DNA of 64,000 nucleotides, taken from Pedobacter miscanthi (lineage in GTDB: Bacteria; Bacteroidota; Bacteroidia; Sphingobacteriales; Sphingobacteriaceae). The notes beneath the pieces were generated by a model. It had not been told where the DNA came from, did no database searches, and saw only the letters and a program-made list of their open reading frames with translations. This document shows, piece after piece, positions 9,068 through 17,263 of the stretch (positions are counted from its first letter, which is position 1; each line of letters opens with the position of its first letter). The stretch is from assembly GCF_003315595.1 (NCBI RefSeq), contig NZ_QNQU01000023.1, forward strand, positions 1 through 64,000. Reading direction: 5' to 3'. Position numbers and translations under genes: made by a program.

Positions 9068-9195
9068 CATACTAAACAGACCCTGAATCAAGTTCAGGGT
9101 GACGAGATGCGAGATGAAATTTATGTTCTTTACCCGAGCAATGCGAAATGGAGAGATCTATCAAGCTAGATTTCTCCGCTATGGTCGAAATGACG
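9068..9195. repeat. R3 fragment followed by an R2 element
   Basis: Positions 9068-9105 hold an ACCCTGAA...TTCAGGGT hairpin related to family R3. Positions about 9133-9195 hold an R2 element with the stem GGAGAGATCTA / TAGATTTCTCC, ending in GAAATGACG. They lie just beyond the 3' end of the radical SAM gene. Confidence 0.6.
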
Positions 9196-9227
9196 CCGCT
9201 CTGTGAAGTTTTGGTGACGGTTTCTGT

Positions 9228-11444
9228 CTACAAAACCAGCAAACCGTATTCTCTTAATGTATTAATGGGTTTCGAATACCAGAACAGTTCGAAGTTTTCC
9301 AGTTCCTGTTCAAAATCGGCTTTAACTTCCTGGAAAGTAAATACTTTCTCATTCGAGATCGAAATTTGATTTAAAATGGCCGCTAACCATTCACCTTCTT
9401 TTTTATTGGTTTGAATGGTAAAAGTTTCCTTTTTATCGTGGAAAGTTAGCGAAGCCATCTCCCAGGTATTTCCTTTTTTTGATTTGGTGAAATATTCGGC
9501 TGAGGCTTTCCCCCCTATCCAAACTACTTTTGCGGTTGCTTTGGTATTAAAATGATCGCCATCATTTAAAGCCTTTTCAATAAAGTCGGCTGGTATTTTG
9601 GTTCTCGGAATTTTAAAATCGAACCAATCCTGCAGTTCATAATCAAAACAGATACCATGCATAAAATTAAATAGCGATTTCTTTAAGCCATAGCTAAATT
9701 TATTATGATCAATCCCTGTTTTGTCGGTATAGTTGATATCGTTGTTGGCGAACGTTCCGATAGCTTCTGTATCTTTAACCACTCCGAATTTTTCGGGGTA
9801 CATCCCTACGGGACTATGCGCCGTCATGGCAAACTGGTGCCAGAAACCCGATTGCAGTATGCCAACTTCAAACAACTGGCGCACCATTTCTAAACTATCA
9901 ACCGTTTCCTGTATGGTTTGCGTAGGGTAACCGTACATTAAATAAGCGTGCACCATAATCCCCGCTTCGGTAAAATTACGGGTAACCCTGGCCACCTGTT
10001 CTACAGTAACACCTTTATCGATCAGTTTTAACAATCGGTCTGATGCCACTTCCAATCCGCCTGAAACCGCAATACAGCCTGATGCTTTAAGCAATAAACA
10101 TAAATCCTGACTAAAACTCTTTTCAAAACGGATGTTTGTCCACCAGGTTACTGCCAGTTTCCTTCTGATAATTTCCAGAGCCACTTCCCGCATTAAGGCT
10201 GGTGGAGCAGCTTCATCAACAAAATGAAAACCATTCTGCCCGGTTTTGGCATATAAATCTTCAATACGGTCTACAATTAATCTGGCAGCTACGGGTTCGT
10301 AAACCTTAATGTAATCCAGCGAAATGTCGCAAAAAGTACATTTGCCCCAATAACATCCATGTGCCATGGTAAGTTTGTTCCAGCGTCCATCGCTCCACAT
10401 GCGGTGCATGGGGTTTACAATTTCGATCACGGAGATGTATTTATCTAAAAGCAGTCCGGTATAATCCGGCGTACCCACATCAGCCTGTTTATAATTGTTC
10501 CTGAAAGCATCATTGCGGTAAACTACCTTACTATTTTCGAGCAAAAAAGTTCTTTTATAAAAATGGGCTTCAACCGGAACGGGATGTGTTATGTTATGAT
10601 ATAACAGTTCGATCGGCAATTCACCATCATCTAAAGTGATATAATCGAAAAACTCGAAAACACGCTCATCTGATAAAGATCTTAATTCGGTGTTCGGAAA
10701 GCCACCCCCCATAGAAATCTTAATTTCAGGATGATTGGCTTTTACCCACTGCGCGCAACGGAAAGCACTATATAAATTGCCCGGAAAAGGAACCGAAATT
10801 AAAAACAATTTAGGTTGTACGGTTTCAATTTTCTCTTTTAGTACTGAAAATAAGATATGATCGATATAGGTAGGCTCTTTTAATAAATTATCATACAATT
10901 CGTCAAAAGAGTTTGCACTTCTGCCCAAACGCTCTGCATATCGGCTAAAACCGAAATTCTCATCGATACATTCTACAATGTAATCGGATATGTCTTCAAG
11001 ATAAAGTGTTGCCAGATGTTTTGCCTTATCTTGTGTACCCATGGCCCCAAAAGCCCAGTCTAACTCTTCTAATTGCGAAAAACGAGAAGCCTGGGGCAAA
11101 AAATCGTCGCTACAAATCTGCAAAGCTAAAGTTGGATTTTTCCCTTGCAAAAAGGCGATTACGGCATCGATGGTTTTTAAATATTCATCCTGTAAAGCAA
11201 AAATACGTTTAGCATTATCGCTTTTAGGTTTTTGAATGTCGACACTTCGATTCAGATCAGTGTGACTGAATAAATCCTGTAATCCTTTTTTAGAAAAAAG
11301 TTCTAAAATAACCTCAATACCCAGGTCGGCCTGTGTAGAGCTGATATTTTTGGTATTCAGAAAACCTTTTATATACGCCGTTGCTGGATATGGGGTATTC
11401 AGTTGAGTAAATGGCGGCGTAATGGCAAAGATTTCGGTTTTCAA
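9228..11444 (-). CDS. B12-binding-domain radical SAM protein
   Basis: The 738-residue protein has an N-terminal Rossmann-like region (residues about 1-320) of the cobalamin-binding type seen in B12-dependent radical SAM enzymes, including SMGGGFPNTE. A radical SAM core follows, with its cluster motif in AHGCYWGKCTFCD. A glycine-rich SAM-binding segment (SGGLEVASDRLL) and LMYGYPTQT come later. The cluster cysteines are spaced CX4CX2C, not the usual CX3CX2C. Related B12 radical SAM enzymes methylate or rearrange unactivated carbons; the substrate is unknown. It is a single gene. A TACTTTTG box lies 19 bases before the ATG. Confidence 0.82.
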   Translation of the reverse strand: MKTEIFAITPPFTQLNTPYPATAYIKGFLNTKNISSTQADLGIEVILELFSKKGLQDLFSHTDLNRSVDIQKPKSDNAKRIFALQDEYLKTIDAVIAFLQGKNPTLALQICSDDFLPQASRFSQLEELDWAFGAMGTQDKAKHLATLYLEDISDYIVECIDENFGFSRYAERLGRSANSFDELYDNLLKEPTYIDHILFSVLKEKIETVQPKLFLISVPFPGNLYSAFRCAQWVKANHPEIKISMGGGFPNTELRSLSDERVFEFFDYITLDDGELPIELLYHNITHPVPVEAHFYKRTFLLENSKVVYRNDAFRNNYKQADVGTPDYTGLLLDKYISVIEIVNPMHRMWSDGRWNKLTMAHGCYWGKCTFCDISLDYIKVYEPVAARLIVDRIEDLYAKTGQNGFHFVDEAAPPALMREVALEIIRRKLAVTWWTNIRFEKSFSQDLCLLLKASGCIAVSGGLEVASDRLLKLIDKGVTVEQVARVTRNFTEAGIMVHAYLMYGYPTQTIQETVDSLEMVRQLFEVGILQSGFWHQFAMTAHSPVGMYPEKFGVVKDTEAIGTFANNDINYTDKTGIDHNKFSYGLKKSLFNFMHGICFDYELQDWFDFKIPRTKIPADFIEKALNDGDHFNTKATAKVVWIGGKASAEYFTKSKKGNTWEMASLTFHDKKETFTIQTNKKEGEWLAAILNQISISNEKVFTFQEVKADFEQELENFELFWYSKPINTLREYGLLVL

Positions 11445-11463
11445 AAGAAATTATTTTTTTCTG

Positions 11464-11471
11464 CAAAAGTA
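11464..11471 (-). promoter_or_regulatory. Candidate -7 box for the radical SAM gene
   Basis: The minus strand reads TACTTTTG, matching TAnnTTTG, 19 bases before the ATG at 11444. Confidence 0.4.
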
Positions 11472-11639
11472 CGGGAATTTTGGAAGTTTGAGGGTGTGAT
11501 TTTAACACTATTGCATTGGTCATTTGCAACCCAAATATAATCTTCCGTGTTTTCTGTGCATCCGTGGCTATTAAGCAGTATACAAACTAAAAACCCAAAC
11601 CAAACGTTTTAACCTTACATCAACACCATTTCTACCTGA

Positions 11640-12353
11640 ATGAAGATCCTTTGCTTTTATTTCCTGATGCTTTCTGTACAGATTGGCTTTGCGCAAAAAA
11701 CATTTACATTTCCGAAAATCAAATCACAAGGAGCTTCGATTGAGCAGTTTACACCAGCTAATTGGACTATAATTGATCAGGCTCAGGGCGATTTAAACAA
11801 TGATGACTTAGCCGATTTAGCTGTAGTTTTTGAATACTCTAAACAAATTGATGAAACGCGCACTTATGGCGACAACAGCAGCGAAATTATCAAGGAAACG
11901 CAAAAACCGCGGATTTTAGCGTTATTTTTCAAGGATAAATCAGGCACATACACTTTATCAATCCAGAACAACGATTTTATCTTACGTTCAGAAGAAGGAG
12001 GTAAACTGGGTGATCCTTTACAACAAATAGCGATTAAAGATCAACAATTATACCTACGCTTTCAGGGCGGCGCAGAGTGGCGCTGGGAACTGGGTTATAC
12101 TTTTAAATTTGAAAATAAAGATTGGTTTTTAACCAGTGCGGTTAATCTTTACTACAACCAGAACAATGGCGATATGACAGAAAGGGTTTACGATTTTAAA
12201 CGGCGTGAGCTTTTTACCACGTATGGCAACCTGCATAACAGGGATATTGCCAACCAGCGCACCAGCGAGGTTTTGTTTTTCTCGCAGCTTAGAACCTTTA
12301 AAACATTTAAGAAGCCCTGGGCCTGGGAAATTATGCCGAATGTTTATTTGTAG
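11640..12353 (+). CDS. Secreted hypothetical protein, FG-GAP-like N-terminus
   Basis: A signal peptide (MKILCFYFLMLSVQIGFAQ) precedes a 218-residue soluble domain. Residues about 43-60 read IDQAQGDLNNDDLADLAVV, which resembles the calcium-binding DLNNDG turn of FG-GAP/VCBS repeats, but only one copy is present. The rest is rich in aromatic and charged residues. I do not recognise a named family. The product is probably periplasmic or cell-surface. The last ten bases overlap the convergent DUF5615-type toxin gene. Confidence 0.6.
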   Translation: MKILCFYFLMLSVQIGFAQKTFTFPKIKSQGASIEQFTPANWTIIDQAQGDLNNDDLADLAVVFEYSKQIDETRTYGDNSSEIIKETQKPRILALFFKDKSGTYTLSIQNNDFILRSEEGGKLGDPLQQIAIKDQQLYLRFQGGAEWRWELGYTFKFENKDWFLTSAVNLYYNQNNGDMTERVYDFKRRELFTTYGNLHNRDIANQRTSEVLFFSQLRTFKTFKKPWAWEIMPNVYL

Positions 12354-12670
12354 GTGATTATGTTTGCACCAGCTTTAAGATTAGCTTTTAATAACAATAA
12401 AATTTGAGGTATAAATTCTCTTAAAGTTAAATAAGTATTATCAAACGCATTTAAAACTATTATTGGCAGCGTATATTTTGCAAAATTTTGTTGAAATTGA
12501 AGATTCTTATCAAAAGTAATTAATACCTGAAATTCAGCAGCAATCATTAACTGCAATAATTCGCCATTCTTAACTCCATTCCAACCCATATCGCGGACAG
12601 TGTAAATTTCATGCTCCTCAAAATGCTGTTTTAATCTTTTAGGTAGATTTTCATCAAGAAGCAATTTCAT
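12344..12670 (-). CDS. DUF5615-type PIN-like toxin
   Basis: The 108-residue protein begins MKLLLDENLPKRL and has VLITFDKN near residue 52, both hallmarks of the DUF5615 PIN-like family. Conserved acidic residues in DEN and FDKN fit a nuclease centre. Its start lies 17 bases inside the upstream DUF433 gene, the standard order for this toxin-antitoxin type. The 3' end overlaps the convergent secreted-protein gene by ten bases. RNase activity is inferred from the fold. Confidence 0.8.
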   Translation of the reverse strand: MKLLLDENLPKRLKQHFEEHEIYTVRDMGWNGVKNGELLQLMIAAEFQVLITFDKNLQFQQNFAKYTLPIIVLNAFDNTYLTLREFIPQILLLLKANLKAGANIITYK

Positions 12671-12896
12671 ATATCTTATCTATATGATTAGAAGTTATCA
12701 ATTTATTAGCAACTTCTAATATGCTGATTACCTGTTCTTTTGACACACTTGGAAAATCTTCCAGAAACTCATCAATGGTAATTCCTTTTTCTACATGAAA
12801 AAATAAGGTTTCGATAGGAACTCGAGTACCTGCAAAAACAGCTAAACCACCTAAAATGTCTGCATTTGTTGAGATAATATCTTTTAACGATTCCAT
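12654..12896 (-). CDS. DUF433-type antitoxin
   Basis: The 80-residue protein matches the DUF433 pattern: GGLAVFAGTRVPIETLFFHVE near residues 16-36, followed by a short helical domain (TIDEFLEDFPSVSKEQVISIL). DUF433 proteins have a winged-helix-like fold and are usual partners of DUF5615 toxins. Here the toxin overlaps the last 17 bases, supporting co-translation. A TAAATTTG promoter box ends seven bases before the ATG, so the message has almost no leader. Autoregulation is likely from the family but no operator is visible. Confidence 0.8.
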   Translation of the reverse strand: MESLKDIISTNADILGGLAVFAGTRVPIETLFFHVEKGITIDEFLEDFPSVSKEQVISILEVANKLITSNHIDKIYEIAS

Positions 12897-12903
12897 AGCA
12901 TAC

Positions 12904-12911
12904 CAAATTTA
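12904..12911 (-). promoter_or_regulatory. -7 box of the DUF433/DUF5615 pair
   Basis: The minus strand reads TAAATTTG, seven bases before the ATG at 12896, giving a leaderless or nearly leaderless message. Confidence 0.45.
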
Positions 12912-12943
12912 CTAAATTTAATCGTAAATTTTAGATATTGTAC

Positions 12944-12975
12944 AAACCTCGCAGGTTTTAAAACCTGCGAGGTTT
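12944..12975. repeat. Perfect 32-bp palindrome
   Basis: Arm AAACCTCGCAGGTTTT is followed directly by its exact complement. A sister palindrome at 13140-13172 differs mainly in the two bases after AAACCT. A long perfect inverted repeat between genes suggests a terminator or a mobile palindromic repeat. Confidence 0.65.
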
Positions 12976-13139
12976 ATTTTAACCTGCCCCAAAAGAACCA
13001 CTATTTTAGGTTAAATAAACCTGATAGAACGGAAAGCCCGGAACGAAGCATGAGTGAGGACTTGGAGGGATAGCAGGACTGCGGTATCCTAAGTACTACA
13101 GCCGTTCATTTTCAAAAAGATATTCTAGACCACCTTAAC

Positions 13140-13172
13140 AAACCTATCAGGTTTCGAAAACCTGATAGGTTT
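13140..13172. terminator. Palindrome at the 3' end of the HI0933-type gene
   Basis: Arms AAACCTATCAGGTTT (13140-13154) and its exact complement (13158-13172) flank CGA. It lies eight bases beyond the stop codon of the minus-strand flavoprotein gene and is a good hairpin, though the T run is short. A half-copy-like sequence, CTTGATAGGTTTAG, occurs near 157-170. Confidence 0.5.
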
Positions 13173-13180
13173 AGCAGAGT

Positions 13181-14374
13181 CTAAATATGCTGCGCTATTA
13201 CAAAACCACTGGCCCAGGCCCATTGAAAATTATAACCGCCCAGCCAGCCTGTAACATCCAGGCATTCGCCGCCAAAAAACAGGTTCGGGATTTTTTTGCA
13301 CTCCAGTGTTTTAGAAGAAATCTCATTGGTATCGATTCCGCCACGCATAACCTCGGCTTTATCGTAGCCTTTATCTCCTGCAGGTTTAACTTTAAAATGA
13401 TGGATGGTTTGTTCTATTAAATCAATTTCAGTTTTTGTTAATGCTGCAACCGGTTTATTTAAAGGTAAAAACTTACCTAAAGCATCGGTAAACTTTTTGG
13501 TGTAAAAACGGTTCAACAAGGTTGATAATAAAGTTTTCCCATTGCTTTTACGCTCCTCATCCAATAATTGAAAAATATTTTGATGAGGCAATAAATTCAG
13601 ATTAATGCTTTTGCCCCTTCTCCAAAAAGAAGAAATCTGCAAAATAGCCGGACCACTTAGTCCCCAATGCGTAAAAAGTATATTTTCTTCAAACGATATT
13701 TCTTCATTACTTACCTCACAAAAAACAGAATTCCCCGAAAGCTGAGCAAACCACTCCTCATCTTTTCCGGTAATGGTTAGAGGCACCAAAGCCGGGCCGG
13801 TTTCTACAATTTTTAGATCGTGCTTTCTGGCAAACCGTAAGGCAAAATCGGTAGCCCCCATTTTTGGGATCGGTAAACCGCCTGTTGCAATCACCAGCTT
13901 TTCGGCTGTTAAAATAACCGTTTTGCCATTTTTTTCGTAACTTACTTTAAAGCCCTCGGGTATTATATCAATTGTTTTTACATCAGCATTACACCTGATC
14001 TCCTGACCAAAATCTTCACAAATAGACGTAAAAACCTGCACCACATCTTTGGCATTTTTATCATCAGGAAATAATTGTCCCAAAGTTTTTTCTTTGCCTT
14101 CAATACCATAAGTTTCAAAAAAGCTTATGGTATCATCAACCGTCCACTGCGTAAAAGCTGATTTAATAAAATGCGGATTCGCTGATATAAACTGTTCAGC
14201 TGATGCGAATTGGTTGGTATAATTGCATCGGCCACCACCCGAAATCAGGATTTTGGCACCGGGTTTTTCATTTTTTTCGAGCACAATTACTTTCTTACCC
14301 AGATAGCCTGCCTGCACCGCACACATCAATCCGCAAGCACCTGCACCAATAATTATTGCATCAGCATTCATCAA
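13181..14374 (-). CDS. HI0933/YhiN-type FAD-dependent oxidoreductase
   Basis: The 397-residue flavoprotein begins with the dinucleotide-binding fold (IIGAGACGLMCA, residues 6-17), the acidic ribose-binding residue in VLEKN, and the family signature GAKILISGGGRCNYTN. The C-terminus carries FFGGECLDVTGWLGGYNFQWAWASG, the second FAD contact of the HI0933 family, given here only to locate the site. Some relatives are called aminoacetone oxidases, but the substrate is not established. Start is one of two adjacent ATG codons at 14374 and 14371. The gene is divergent from purK, 51 bases from its ATG. Confidence 0.85.
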   Translation of the reverse strand: MMNADAIIIGAGACGLMCAVQAGYLGKKVIVLEKNEKPGAKILISGGGRCNYTNQFASAEQFISANPHFIKSAFTQWTVDDTISFFETYGIEGKEKTLGQLFPDDKNAKDVVQVFTSICEDFGQEIRCNADVKTIDIIPEGFKVSYEKNGKTVILTAEKLVIATGGLPIPKMGATDFALRFARKHDLKIVETGPALVPLTITGKDEEWFAQLSGNSVFCEVSNEEISFEENILFTHWGLSGPAILQISSFWRRGKSINLNLLPHQNIFQLLDEERKSNGKTLLSTLLNRFYTKKFTDALGKFLPLNKPVAALTKTEIDLIEQTIHHFKVKPAGDKGYDKAEVMRGGIDTNEISSKTLECKKIPNLFFGGECLDVTGWLGGYNFQWAWASGFVIAQHI

Positions 14375-14390
14375 TAAAATTTATTATGGT

Positions 14391-14398
14391 TACTTTTG
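14391..14398 (+). promoter_or_regulatory. -7 box of the purKE operon
   Basis: TACTTTTG matches TAnnTTTG. It contains the TTG at 14396 that could otherwise be read as an upstream start, so that TTG is probably promoter and not coding. Transcription from about 14403 leaves roughly 22 bases before ATG 14426. Confidence 0.5.
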
Positions 14399-14425
14399 TG
14401 CAAAAATAGCATTATTTTCAAGCGC

Positions 14426-15565
14426 ATGGCAAAACAGATTAGCGAATTAAAATTAGGTATTTTAGGCGGCGGACAATTGGGCAGAATGCTCATTCAACAG
14501 GCAATTAACTACAATGTAACCACACTGGTTTTAGATCCCGATCCGGATGCCCCCTGCAAACATATCTCAAATTATTTCGAAAATGGCTCAATCACCGATT
14601 TTGATACCGTTTATAACTTCGGGAAGAAAGCAGATATCATTACCATCGAAATTGAAAAAGTAAATATCGATGCGCTTGAGCAACTGGAAAAAGAAGGCAA
14701 AAAGGTATTTCCACAATCGAGGGTGATCCGTTTAATCCAGGATAAAGGTGTACAGAAACAGTTTTTTAAAGAAAACGATATCCCTACCTCTCCTTTCCAG
14801 ATTGTAAATACTAAGGAAGATATGGAGAATAGTCCTTTCCATTTTCCATACATTTTAAAATTGAGAAAAGACGGTTATGATGGCAAGGGTGTAATGAAAA
14901 TTAATAGTGCTGCTGATCTGGATAATGCATTTGATGCGCCCTGCATTATAGAAAAACTGGTAGATTTTGAAAAAGAAGTAGCTGTAATTGTGGCCCGTAA
15001 TGCCAATGGTGATATGAAAACCTTCCCGATGGTAGAAATGGAATTTAATCCGGAAGCCAATCTGGTTGAGTTTCTGATTTCACCTTCAACATTTGCAGAA
15101 AGTTTACAGCACAAGGCAGAAAACATTGCTAAAAACATCGCTTCGGCAATGAATATTACAGGGATTTTAGCGGTTGAAATGTTTGTTTGTAAAGATGGCG
15201 AACTGTTGGTTAACGAAGTAGCTCCACGCCCGCACAACAGCGGCCACCAGACTATCGAAGGCAACTATGTTTCGCAGTTTGAGCAGCATTTACGATCAAT
15301 TTATAACCTGCCCCTAGGCGATACCAGCAGCATTACCAATGCCATTATGATTAATCTGCTTGGCGAAAAAGGTTATGAAGGTGTGGCCAGATATGAAAAC
15401 CTGGAGAAAATATTATCTATTGATGGCGTTTACGTTCACCTATATGGTAAAAAATATACCAAACCTTTCCGTAAAATGGGCCATGTTACCATTGTAGACA
15501 TCGACAGGGAAAAAGCCATCGAAAAAGCCCGTTACGTACAAAAAACATTAAAAGTAATTGCATAG
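14426..15565 (+). CDS. purK: 5-(carboxyamino)imidazole ribonucleotide synthase PurK
   Basis: PurK joins bicarbonate to aminoimidazole ribonucleotide using ATP in the purine pathway. The 379-residue protein has the N-terminal KLGILGGGQLGRML loop, the ATP-grasp elements LRKDGYDGKGV and IIEKLVDFEKEVAVIVARN, and the C-terminal NEVAPRPHNSGHQTIEG signature. I chose ATG 14426 because the upstream TTG at 14396 lies in the promoter box. The partner purE follows 53 bases later in the same direction, giving the expected two-gene operon. Confidence 0.95.
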   Translation: MAKQISELKLGILGGGQLGRMLIQQAINYNVTTLVLDPDPDAPCKHISNYFENGSITDFDTVYNFGKKADIITIEIEKVNIDALEQLEKEGKKVFPQSRVIRLIQDKGVQKQFFKENDIPTSPFQIVNTKEDMENSPFHFPYILKLRKDGYDGKGVMKINSAADLDNAFDAPCIIEKLVDFEKEVAVIVARNANGDMKTFPMVEMEFNPEANLVEFLISPSTFAESLQHKAENIAKNIASAMNITGILAVEMFVCKDGELLVNEVAPRPHNSGHQTIEGNYVSQFEQHLRSIYNLPLGDTSSITNAIMINLLGEKGYEGVARYENLEKILSIDGVYVHLYGKKYTKPFRKMGHVTIVDIDREKAIEKARYVQKTLKVIA

Positions 15566-15618
15566 TCCCTTTACCATTAAAGGACATTAGATAGTTAAAA
15601 GAGAAATAAAATATAGAT

Positions 15619-16125
15619 ATGAGTCAGGAAAATTCAGGTTCGGCATTGGTTGGAATTATCATGGGAAGTAAATCAGACCTCCCTGTTATGCAGGATGCAG
15701 CTGATGTATTAAAAGAATTTGGAATAGATTACGAAATTACGGTGGTTTCGGCACACAGAACGCCAGAACGCATGTTTAATTATGCGAAGGAAGCACAAGG
15801 CCGAGGTTTAAAAGTAATTATTGCTGGTGCCGGTGGTGCTGCACATTTACCAGGTATGGTGGCTTCTATCACCACTTTACCTGTAATCGGTGTTCCGGTA
15901 AAATCATCAAACTCTATTGATGGCTGGGACAGTATTTTATCGATTTTGCAAATGCCAAATGGTATTCCTGTTGCCACAGTAGCTTTAAATGCCGCTAAAA
16001 ATGCTGGCTTATTGGCCGCTCAGATTTTAGCAACAGCCGATGCTTCCTTAACAGTAAAAATGCAGGCTTACAAAGATGAGTTGAGAAGGAAAGTTGAGGA
16101 AAGTGCGGATAGTTTAGAGGCTTAA
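15619..16125 (+). CDS. purE: N5-carboxyaminoimidazole ribonucleotide mutase PurE
   Basis: The 168-residue protein is a class I PurE, which moves the carboxyl group of N5-CAIR to make CAIR, the step after PurK. The signature IIMGSKSDLPVM (residues 13-24), SAHRTPERM and IAGAGGAAHLPGM are all present, and the length is typical. An A-rich stretch before ATG 15619 is the likely ribosome entry. The gene ends just before an R1 palindromic element, which may end transcription from both sides. Confidence 0.96.
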   Translation: MSQENSGSALVGIIMGSKSDLPVMQDAADVLKEFGIDYEITVVSAHRTPERMFNYAKEAQGRGLKVIIAGAGGAAHLPGMVASITTLPVIGVPVKSSNSIDGWDSILSILQMPNGIPVATVALNAAKNAGLLAAQILATADASLTVKMQAYKDELRRKVEESADSLEA

Positions 16126-16139
16126 ATCCTTAAACTAAT

Positions 16140-16240
16140 CGTCATTGCGAGAAGGCTTTTTCAGCCGACGAAGCAATCTTACAACTATGGGTTATAGCGA
16201 TCGTTGTAAGATTGCTTCGTCGTTCCTCCTCGCAATGACG
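16140..16240. repeat. Dispersed palindromic element, family R1
   Basis: Outer arms CGTCATTGCGAG (16140-16151) and CTCGCAATGACG (16229-16240) enclose 19-base inner arms at 16167-16185 and 16203-16221, which pair perfectly. A second copy lies at 27551-27663 and a fragment at 27725-27774. It sits between the convergent purE and HTH genes. Confidence 0.8.
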
Positions 16241-16279
16241 AGCTTTTTTATTTAAGGCTGTCCATGGTAGCGGCTACTT

Positions 16280-16480
16280 TTACTCCATATCAATAATATC
16301 GCCTGGTTTGCAATTCAAAACTTTGCAGATGGCTTCTAAAGTATCAAACCTTACTCCTTTAGCCTTTCCTGTTTTTAATATGGAAAGGTTTACAATGGTT
16401 AAGCCAACCTTTTCAGAAAGTTCTGTTAAAGACATTTTCCGTTTGGCTAACATCACATCTAAATTAATAATTATAGGCAT
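16280..16480 (-). CDS. XRE-family (YozG-like) transcriptional regulator
   Basis: The 66-residue protein is a single helix-turn-helix domain: LTELSEKVGLTIVNLSIL at about residues 18-35, then TLEAICKVLNCKPGDIID. This is the small Cro/C1-type regulator class known as YozG/HTH_26. Its gene follows a DUF2975 membrane protein gene by nine bases, a pairing seen widely in Firmicutes and Bacteroidota. It probably controls its own operon; no operator is obvious. Confidence 0.85.
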   Translation of the reverse strand: MPIIINLDVMLAKRKMSLTELSEKVGLTIVNLSILKTGKAKGVRFDTLEAICKVLNCKPGDIIDME

Positions 16481-16489
16481 GGTTTAGAT

Positions 16490-17146
16490 TTATACAAATG
16501 CTTCGTTTTCCTGTTTAATATCTACGCCAACCTTAAATGCAAGGCCAAATGCCAATAATACCAGGCCAATGAGCGTTTCAGTACCAAAAAAGCTTGCCCC
16601 ATTGCTAATAACATAACCCGAATCGTTAAGTTTTAGCTTGGTGATGCAATTAATTAAAAATTCCTGTGTAATCCATCGTATACTCGGCAATAACATTAGT
16701 ATCACACTGCTGTATATTATAATTGAAACATTCTTTCTCGTAAAAATTTCATCTTTGGTAAGTGATTTAAAAAAAAGTTTAACGAGCAGGATCAAAAGAC
16801 CTATGCAAAGAAAATAGAAAAGATAAGCTAGCTGAAAAGTAATGGCTGAAAAAGAAAATAAGTCAGAATAAGATTTGAAGCGAAGAGATACTGATGACAT
16901 TTTCGTTTCGCTCACCAAAAATCCCTTGTTAAACCAGTTATCTAACCCCTCGTTAATAGAAACTGCATTATTCTTTACCTTTTCTTCCGCTTTGACGTTG
17001 AATACAGTATACCATTTTATTCCCTTAGCGGCACTTGGTACACCTGAATTAAATATAGAAACCATTAGGATAACTATGTATAGAACTAGTGCAAAACCAG
17101 CAAATCTATTTAGCCACTTAATAACCTTACTTTCTGAGAGTTTCAT
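16490..17146 (-). CDS. DUF2975 membrane protein
   Basis: The 218-residue protein has four predicted membrane segments (about residues 14-32, 102-125, 140-160 and 188-208) separated by a large N-terminal loop. The layout and the adjacent XRE regulator identify a DUF2975 protein. The function is unknown; members may sense a membrane signal for the regulator. A TATGTTTG box lies 23 bases before ATG 17146. The two genes form an operon with a nine-base gap. Confidence 0.75.
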   Translation of the reverse strand: MKLSESKVIKWLNRFAGFALVLYIVILMVSIFNSGVPSAAKGIKWYTVFNVKAEEKVKNNAVSINEGLDNWFNKGFLVSETKMSSVSLRFKSYSDLFSFSAITFQLAYLFYFLCIGLLILLVKLFFKSLTKDEIFTRKNVSIIIYSSVILMLLPSIRWITQEFLINCITKLKLNDSGYVISNGASFFGTETLIGLVLLAFGLAFKVGVDIKQENEAFV

Positions 17147-17169
17147 AAATTACAAATTGAAATATGAAA

Positions 17170-17177
17170 CAAACATA
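17170..17177 (-). promoter_or_regulatory. Candidate -7 box of the DUF2975-XRE operon
   Basis: The minus strand reads TATGTTTG, matching TAnnTTTG, 23 bases before the ATG at 17146. Confidence 0.4.
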
Positions 17178-17263
17178 AAATAATATTTAAAATAAAACAA
17201 TAATATTTTATCGTTTTATTTTAAATACTTACTGAGTGACTAGTAACTGCGTAATGAACCTGA

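Noticed and set aside
11314..11529. 71-codon minus-strand frame over the start of the radical SAM gene
   Set aside because: It overlaps a strong gene in another frame and shows no domain or coding-like composition.
14396..14425. Upstream TTG start for purK
   Set aside because: The TTG lies inside the TACTTTTG promoter box; ATG 14426 gives the conserved N-terminus.
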